Source: Macrobrachium rosenbergii
Taxonomy: Eukaryota; Arthropoda; Malacostraca; Decapoda; Palaemonidae
Direction of reading: 5' to 3'
Length of the DNA stretch: 64,000 nucleotides
Assembly: GCF_040412425.1 (NCBI RefSeq)
Contig: NC_089744.1
Location: 28,116,001 to 28,180,000 of the forward strand
Positions 57,457-64,000 of this stretch are shown here, one piece after another. Within the stretch, counting starts at the first letter, position 1. Every line of letters starts with the position of its first letter. Below the pieces are notes generated by a model that was not told the DNA's origin, made no database searches, and worked only from the letters and a program-made list of their open reading frames with translations. The position numbers were made by a program, and so were the translations under genes.

Positions 57457-57692
57457 ATACTATTTATCTGTCTTTCTATCTATCTATCTATCTATCTATC
57501 TACTATGTATCTGCATATCTGTCTATCAATCTATCTACTATTTATCAATCTTTCTATCCATCTATCCATTTACTATTTATATGTCCATCTATCTCATATT
57601 TATCAGTCTTTCTATCCATCTATCTATTTACTATTTATATGTCCATCTGTCTACTATTTATCTACTATTTATCTATCTATCTATCTCAAGGC
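57305..57692. repeat. degenerate (TATC)n array
   Basis: About 390 bp of TATC with recurring longer phrases such as CTACTATTTATCTGTC and TTTCTATCCATCTATC. This gives a higher-order repeat and Ile-Tyr-Leu-Ser artefact frames. Confidence 0.93.
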
Positions 57693-57819
57693 GGAGTATA
57701 CTATGTATAGAGATATATAAAGAGATGAACGGCAAGGCAGTGGTATCAAAATACTTCAATAAACTCACGGAGGATGTTGAAATGTGTGAAAACAACCTCG
57801 ACTCTTGTTTATCGTGTTG

Positions 57820-58615
57820 TTTCATTATAACAGACTTCTGTTTATAGTGTTGCTGCTCTATAAAAGACTTCTGTTTATAGAGTAGTTTATCTATAACAGA
57901 CTTCTGTTTATAGTGTTGTTTCTCTATAACAGGCTTCTGTTTATAGCGCAGTTTCTCTATAACAGACTCCTGTTTGTAGTGTTGTTTCTCTATAACATAC
58001 TTCTGTTTATATTGTTGTTTCTCTATAACAAACTTCTGTTTATAGTGTTGCTTCTCTATCATAGACTTCTCTTTATAGTGTAGTTTCTCTATAACAGACT
58101 TTTGTATATAGTGTTGTTTCTCTATAATAGACTTCTCTTTATAGTGTTGCTTCTCTATAACAGACTTCTGTTTATAGTGTTGTTTCTCTAGAAAAGACAT
58201 CTGTTTATAGTGCTGTTTCTCTATAACTGACTTCTGTTTATAATGTTGTTTCTCTATAACAGACTTCTGTTTATAGTGTTGTTTCTCTATAACAGACTTC
58301 TGTTTATAGTGTTGTTTCTCTATAACAAACTTCTGTTTATAATGTTGCTTATCTATCACAGACCTCTGTTTATAGTGTAGAGTCTCTATAACAGACTTCT
58401 GTTTATAGTGCAGTTTCTCTATAACAGACTTCTGTTTATAGTGTTGTTTCTCTGTATAAAGGACATCTGTTTATAGTGCTGTTTCCCTATAACAGACTTC
58501 TGCTTATAGTGTTGTTTCTCTACAAAAGACATCTGTTTATAGTGTTGTTTCCCAGTAAAAGACTTCTGTTTATAATGTTGTTTCTCCATAACAGTGTTGT
58601 TGTTATTGTCAGAGC
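57820..58615. repeat. 33-bp minisatellite, about 23 units
   Basis: Unit CTTCTGTTTATAGTGTTGTT then TCTCTATAACAGA, 33 bp. On the minus strand the frame stays open for 228 codons (58359-57673), reading the 11-residue repeat KQHYKQKSVIE. Variants ACATCTG (for ACTTCTG) and TAATAGACTTCTC recur. The array continues beyond both ends of the open frame, so the frame probably reflects the unit length. Confidence 0.94.
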
Positions 58616-58849
58616 GAAATTAAATGTAGGAAAAGCTGGACAATCGACTCAAGATTATAAATTTGGCAGAGATGAATGGGTATTTCCACTTAGACTCAGG
58701 AAGTACCATACTGATTTATACATCTTTCCATATCTGTTATAACTTCTGTTTCTTAATTACTTTCTCCCATAGATCTTTCTCCCGACTAAAAACTTTAAAC
58801 AGTAAATATCAGAAAAAAAATCTCTCTTTATTTTAACGTTAGGAAGAGA

Positions 58850-59095
58850 TACGAGAATAATGACCTGACACCGTTTTCACACAAATCCCTCCCTGCTGAT
58901 GGTAGATGCTTGTACGTAGTTGAAGGAAATGGCGGCCGATGGCAATGATGCCATGAGGGCAACACGAATATGCACTTCTGCCTCTCACCTCCGCAGACAT
59001 TTTTGGAAATTTTTCTAAAAGATATATTGACGTCACTTTTATATCCGTTTGCTTTTTTCCACTGTGAATGGAAAATATTTAGACTGGGCAATTCT
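58850..59095 (+). mobile_element. dispersed repeat family D, copy 1
   Basis: Its right half, from CAGACATTTTTGGAAATTTT to TTGCTTTTTTCCACTGTGAA TGGAAAATATTTAGA, aligns with 60800-60905. Class unknown; no terminal repeats seen. Confidence 0.5.
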
Positions 59096-59099
59096 TGGG

Positions 59100-60285
59100 T
59101 GCACTATATGCTGATCAGGCGAATAATTAGTAATAAATTGTTGTTATTCATTTTCGGTTATTAAGGCACAAAGAAGACGAATAAAAAGGAATATCAAGAG
59201 AGGCTGCGGTTATCAAGAAGTCATATTGTAATGACGGAATATCAAGACAGTTCTTCATTGCTCAATATTATCTTCAGATTAACTCTTGTTCATTAGTTTT
59301 AACTGTTTTATCAGTGGGGTTTCACAGCGTCTTAGCATCAACAACGATATACGAATTTTGCTCCTTTATTTTAAACTCTTATGAAAAAAATCTAAATAAT
59401 AGAGCATAATTCTTATATTTTGCTTCTATCATGACGCAAAAATATCAAGGTGAAGATTGTTATCGTTCACAAGCTATCTATTCATTCAAGGTACATTTCA
59501 AAATGCATTCATTTCTTCGCTTAAATTAAAACGAATTCATTTCTCTTTACATACAGCCAAAGGTCGTAAAAGAAAGCGTCAAGTTTTTGTGATGCCGTCG
59601 TTGCTAAAACTACTTCCTATCATCTTCTGCATCAGAATATTTCGCAGTCTAATTTTACTGATTCTTCCTTCTAATCACAGTAATGGCCATCATCATCGTA
59701 ATTATGTCGTCGTCATCATCATCATCATCATCATCATAACGTTCTAGATTAATATCCTAATGGCATGTTTCTGTTTTCTCCGATTCTTCTTTTTTCAATT
59801 TTTATCCGGACTGTTCATATTCACGTTAGAGGAAGTCGACGGATAAGAAGGATATTTATCTCTCGAATAAAGTTAACACTTCATTTCTAAGTGACGGGCA
59901 AAATGACTGTTTTTTTCAACTGGGATATATACTGGTTTATACTGTACCAGTCTTCCCAAGCATCAGTTTTTCTTTTACCAGTTTTCTTTGGAAGTGACAG
60001 TGGTAAATTTGAACAATGTTCTATTCGATTTGTTCTTCACCTACAGACGTGTTCTAGACGCGAATGAGAACAAAACATTTATCGTTTGTTAACGATAACG
60101 GTATATCTGTCAAAAAAAAAAAAAAATAAGAAACTCTGTAACAGTCTCCCTGACGATGTCGTGGAAAAGTTGGAACTTTAAATGTTCAAGCGAAAATGGA
60201 ATGCATTGCTGCCGTAATACAATTCTCCTTGTATTTTAAAACATTTGTATCTGCTTACTGATTTATCATTTTATTTTTTAATAAG
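59100..60285. other. unique DNA with a short (CAT)n run
   Basis: An ATC triplet run at about 59712-59737; no gene recognised. Confidence 0.5.
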
Positions 60286-60440
60286 TGGAATATCTTCTTT
60301 CTGTATTTTCCTTTACCTCCTCTTCCTTCTTCCTAATGAACACCATATTCTTTGGAAGCTTGAGTTTCAAGTCAATGGCTCCTGTGGACTTGTTCCATAT
60401 GGATAGGGTTCATGTTCTGAATAATAATAATAATGCAGAA
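60286..60440 (+). mobile_element. repeat family C, copy 2, short AAT tail
   Basis: Matches copy 1 from TATCTTCTTTCTGTATTTTC through GAACACCATATTCTTTGGAA and GGATAGGGTTCATGTTCTGA to a tail of only five AAT triplets. Confidence 0.78.
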
Positions 60441-60553
60441 GGTATATCATATCATGAAGTAATTCATGCAAAAACTTCAAGTCTTGTCTTGACTATGAAT
60501 AGCCTTACTAGTACCTAAGATGGTTAATTTATAGTCAGACACAAATACACAGT

Positions 60554-60558
<5 letters not shown>

Positions 60559-60621
<63 letters not shown>

Positions 60622-60652
60622 TACCGAGATGCTGAAGAGTAACCATATCTCC
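60559..60652. repeat. (GA)n plus 35-bp segment, left arm of a long inverted repeat
   Basis: GA array 60559-60618 followed by GTACCGAGATGCTGAAGAGT AACCATATCTCC. The reverse complement of the whole, including a CT array, occurs at 61778-61868. Confidence 0.93.
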
Positions 60653-60915
60653 CAACATTTGCTATATGTACTTACTACACTAAGAATGTGCTTCCTCCGC
60701 CTCTCCCAATTATACATACTCATCGTCGAAAAGAAAACGAAAAATTTCAGTGAAACCACTGCACTGCTTAGAACTTTCGAAATTCGAAAATCTAGCCAAA
60801 TTTCACCAGCTTTCTCAAGACACTTTTGGAAGTTTGACCTAATGGATCCACTGACCCTCTTATACGTCAGCTTGCTTTTTTCCCACTGCGAAGGGAAGAT
60901 GCTAAGAACGTGATG
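60653..60915 (+). mobile_element. dispersed repeat family D, copy 2
   Basis: CAAGACACTTTTGGAAGTTT and GCTTGCTTTTTTCCCACTGC GAAGGGAAGATGCTAAGA match copy 1 at 58960-59085 at an estimated two-thirds identity. Confidence 0.5.
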
Positions 60916-61496
60916 TCTCTCTTCATTTGTTCTAATATGAAATTGAAACACTGGAATGCGCTTAATATGTATAAAATTTTTCATATCTATGATTAATCAA
61001 AAGTGTATAGAAAATGAAATCGTTTATCCATTTTTCGTTCTAATAAGATCAAAATACTAAGACGAATTAGCATTGCTCATTTCTTTTCCATTTCATCTTA
61101 CTTTTAGGAAAAAATTCAGAGTGTGTGCGACTTCCGCTCGTATTTCTAATATGATAGAAAAGTGCCAACACAGCGAAGAATAAATTCATACTTGGCATTT
61201 ATCATGCATTTTTGTGTCCTTATATTTTACAGAAACATTCGCTCATCAAGCTTAGTGTGATAATATACCGAGACTATGATAATGATATCATTTATATTAA
61301 TTAGCCTTTCTTATTAATGCTTTCGTTCAAATTTTTGTAACAGAGTTGACATTATATTTACAGTGGTATCGACAACGTCTTTTATATTATACCTATTCAG
61401 TTGTTGTTCTAGGTAATTGTCATGTTCATATCACCATACTTTTTTTATTTTGCTTCTCCAGCAATAAATATAAATGCATTTCTCACCTCTCCACAC

Positions 61497-61500
<4 letters not shown>
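60916..61500. other. AT-rich DNA, no gene seen
   Basis: No recognisable feature. Confidence 0.5.
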
Positions 61501-61556
<56 letters not shown>

Positions 61557-61633
61557 AAAAACCTATTATCATACCCAGCCCCTTTACTCTCCCTCTCAGT
61601 TAAAAATACCAATTATCATACACAGCCCCTTTA

Positions 61634-61703
<70 letters not shown>

Positions 61704-61733
61704 TCTCATTAAAAACCTATTATCATATCCAAC

Positions 61734-61769
61734 TTTTGTATGTATCTGTTGAAACAGATACATACAAAA
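61734..61769. repeat. perfect 17-bp hairpin with 2-nt loop
   Basis: TTTTGTATGTATCTGTT (61734-61750), loop GA, then its exact reverse complement (61753-61769). It lies beside the right arm of the long inverted repeat. Confidence 0.95.
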
Positions 61770-61777
61770 AAGACACG

Positions 61778-61807
61778 GAGATATGGTTACTCTTCAGCAT
61801 CTCGGTA

Positions 61808-61868
<61 letters not shown>
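61778..61868. repeat. right arm of the long inverted repeat
   Basis: GGAGATATGGTTACTCTTCA GCATCTCGGTAC followed by a CT array; complements 60559-60652 with one mismatch in the non-array part. Confidence 0.93.
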
Positions 61869-61869
<1 letters not shown>

Positions 61870-61950
61870 AAACCGGATTATAATAATACCATATCCTTTC
61901 CTCTCTCTCTCTCTCTCTCATCTACAAAAAACTATTATACCCATTTCCTT

Positions 61951-62023
<73 letters not shown>

Positions 62024-62098
62024 AAAAACCTATTATCATACCCAGCCCCTTTACTCTTTCTCTATCATCTAAAAACTATATTATAATAATACCATATC

Positions 62099-62177
<79 letters not shown>

Positions 62178-62207
62178 TAAAAAAAAAACAATTATACCCA
62201 TTTCCTT

Positions 62208-62281
<74 letters not shown>

Positions 62282-62300
62282 TAAAAACCTATTATACCCA

Positions 62301-62354
<54 letters not shown>

Positions 62355-62380
62355 TAAAAACCTATTATACCCATTTCCTT

Positions 62381-62435
<55 letters not shown>

Positions 62436-62489
62436 ATAATCATACCCAAATTTAACTTACATTTTTATATATTCATTTATAAGTTTGTT

Positions 62490-62660
62490 AATTAATTTTT
62501 CTTTTTCCAGTAACTGATCTCTTCTTTCGGTATTTCCTGTTACCTTCTGTTGCTTCTTTCAGCTGAACACCATAATATTCTTTGGAAGCTTGAACTTCAA
62601 ATTAATGACCCCGTGGGCTTATTCTCTATGAATAGGGCTCATCTTCTGAATAATAATAAT
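62490..62660 (+). mobile_element. repeat family C, copy 3, short AAT tail
   Basis: Matches copies 1 and 2 from CTGATCTCTTCTTTCGGTAT through GGGCTTATTCTCTATGAATA to CTTCTGAATAATAATAAT. Confidence 0.78.
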
Positions 62661-62828
62661 ATAACCTTTGGTGGTCGTTAATATTGAATATTCCAGTAAT
62701 ATCTACAGACTTGAAGCATAAAGGTCATGCTGTATGTTTTCTTTGTAAATTAAGTGAAATAAGAAATACAGTTAATGAATTAGATGAGCATAAGTAAAAT
62801 CAGTAGCTACCGAGAACTTACACTTTAT

Positions 62829-63133
62829 GGAATATATAGAATTCTGGCCAAAGGCCAAGCACTTGGGCCTATGAGGTCATTCAGTGCTGAAAGGAAAATT
62901 GAGAGTAGAAAGATTTTAAAGGTGTAACATGAGGAAAACCTCGCAGTTGCACTAAGAAATAATTGTTAGGAGAGGGTGGAAAGTAAGGAGGGGGTAAGAG
63001 AATATGAACGGGGATACAGTAAAGGGAATGAAAGGGGCTGCAGCTATGGGCCGGAGGAGCGCTGCCAAAAGCCTTAAGTAATGCCTACAGTGCACCACAA
63101 GATGTCCAATGACGGCACTGCATCCCTACGGGA
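62829..63133 (+). mobile_element. SINE family A, copy 9
   Basis: Nearly full length from TATGGAATATATAGAATTCTG to CACTGCATCCCTACGGG. The flanks AACTTACACTT (left) and AACTTAACCTT (right) may be a diverged target-site duplication. Confidence 0.86.
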
Positions 63134-63458
63134 AAAACTTAACCTTGGAAGTGACAGTTACGCCGATTGCAGACGCAAAATTTGCCGATGTCAGATTTTG
63201 ACGTAATAAAAAAACAGTTTATTTTATTAATTGGGTCGCGAACGAGTACGAGAAATATTTTCCGAATGATTAAAAATGCAGAATCCAAAAGCACGGTATA
63301 ATAAAAATGAATGACCGTTTGAGGTAAAATTAAATGAAGAATGAACAAATAAAAACCGTTAACGGCATTGAGAACATTTATGAGAGAAAAATAAATCCTT
63401 ATATTTTTAGGAGCAGATTGATATAGTTAACGTACAATGCTAGCATACACGTCTTTTT

Positions 63459-63462
<4 letters not shown>
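63134..63462. other. AT-rich DNA, no gene seen
   Basis: No recognisable feature. Confidence 0.5.

Positions 63463-63507
<45 letters not shown>
63463..63507. repeat. (GA)n microsatellite
   Basis: About 22 GA units. Confidence 0.97.
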
Positions 63508-63508
<1 letters not shown>

Positions 63509-63642
63509 CCCTGGCAACTTGCCTTTTTTAATAATGTAAATGAGTAATGTTAGGCTAATATCACGCCATCTGAGTGCTGGAATGCCCAGAATCTGCATTG
63601 CAAATGCTATGAAATATCTCTTACTCTATAAGGTACTGTACG

Positions 63643-63644
<2 letters not shown>

Positions 63645-63702
<58 letters not shown>
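63645..63702. repeat. (CT)n microsatellite
   Basis: About 29 CT units; it follows the GA array at 63463 and is complementary to it. Confidence 0.97.
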
Positions 63703-63705
<3 letters not shown>

Positions 63706-64000
63706 GTGTTTATATATGGACGTGTGCTCTTTAGCGTAATAATACATGTAAAATGTAGACATTGAACTTAGACTTGCTCTAGGTAAACCTCTCTAGGTAG
63801 TGTAGTAGTGTAAACAGAAATTAGAGCGCTCTAACTAGAATGACTCAAATGTCTCTAGGGTTGTTTTAGTCCAACTACTGTTTCAGCGCACGTGTGTTTC
63901 TGAGGTCTCTTCGAGACTTCCCTGGTTGGATTTGTTCATAGAAATACAGTAGGTTTTTCCAGTCTAGCTAGTGCTTATTCGAGATGTCATCCAGTGCTAA
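63703..64000. other. unique DNA to window end, no gene seen
   Basis: Several CTCTAGG / CCTAGAG-like short palindromes but no classifiable feature. Confidence 0.4.

Larger units (their letters stand above)
61501..62440. repeat. compound satellite: (CT)n blocks with conserved spacers
   Basis: About nine CT blocks (for example 61501-61552, 61635-61701, 61811-61868, 61953-62019, 62104-62174, 62212-62278, 62308-62351, 62382-62431) are separated by related spacers of about 30-45 bp. Spacers typically read CAG(C/T)TAAAAACCTATTAT then ACCCATTTCCTTTACT. The true repeat unit is therefore CT-array plus spacer, about 75-110 bp, with array length varying most. Confidence 0.92.

Noticed and set aside
57219..57847. 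163- and 137-codon frames rich in Leu-Ser-Ile-Tyr that look like membrane proteins
   Set aside because: Encoded by the degenerate TATC array; the hydrophobicity is a repeat artefact.
61346..62025. Leu-Ser and Arg-Glu repeat frames in CT/GA arrays
   Set aside because: CT and GA repeats lack stop codons; no independent coding evidence.

Overview
This is an intergenic or intronic, repeat-saturated stretch of an animal nuclear genome. It carries no operons, no rRNA and no complete host gene that I can recognise. Dense (TA)n, (CT)n/(GA)n and (AAT)n microsatellites, tRNA-derived SINEs, a Penelope-like element, an LTR-retrotransposon relic and several dispersed repeats that I associate with shrimp and crab genomes suggest a decapod crustacean, possibly a caridean/palaemonid shrimp. 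The phylum-level call is inference from repeat type; the species cannot be read from this sequence.

Layout. 0-3.4 kb: SINE family A copy with target-site duplication, a 33-bp minisatellite, CT and TA arrays. 3.43-5.79 kb: decayed minus-strand Penelope-like retroelement (RT plus GIY-YIG endonuclease) whose 5' end is repeated head-to-head as an inverted copy. 5.8-15.2 kb: mostly unique AT-rich DNA with a family B SINE, a 19-bp minisatellite, a tRNA-headed SINE with an AAT tail and a hairpin-rich dispersed repeat. 15.2-18 kb: a composite element bounded by TA arrays and filled by two minisatellites. 18-31 kb: microsatellites and a cluster of SINE family A copies. 31.3-36.6 kb: an LTR-retrotransposon relic (gag and retropepsin with stops and frameshifts; no RT seen). 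36.6-45 kb: microsatellites, a LINE RT fragment, two palindromic elements. 45.1-47 kb: the cleanest stretch, with a speculative minus-strand first exon. 47.4-52 kb: tandem repeat, SINE A, a 314-bp foldback element with a tRNA-like centre, and a 1.4-kb probable solo LTR inserted in a TA array. 52-59 kb: microsatellites and three large minisatellites. 59-64 kb: three-copy repeat C, an inverted duplication, a compound CT-array satellite, a ninth SINE A copy and more arrays.

All recognisable protein-coding sequence is mobile-element derived and broken. SINE family A (nine copies, about 300 bp, good target-site duplications, no tail, several strong hairpins) and the foldback elements enclosing tRNA-like sequence are the most interesting structures. 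Open frames inside TA, CT and GA arrays (Ile-Tyr, Leu-Ser, Arg-Glu repeats) are artefacts and are not annotated.
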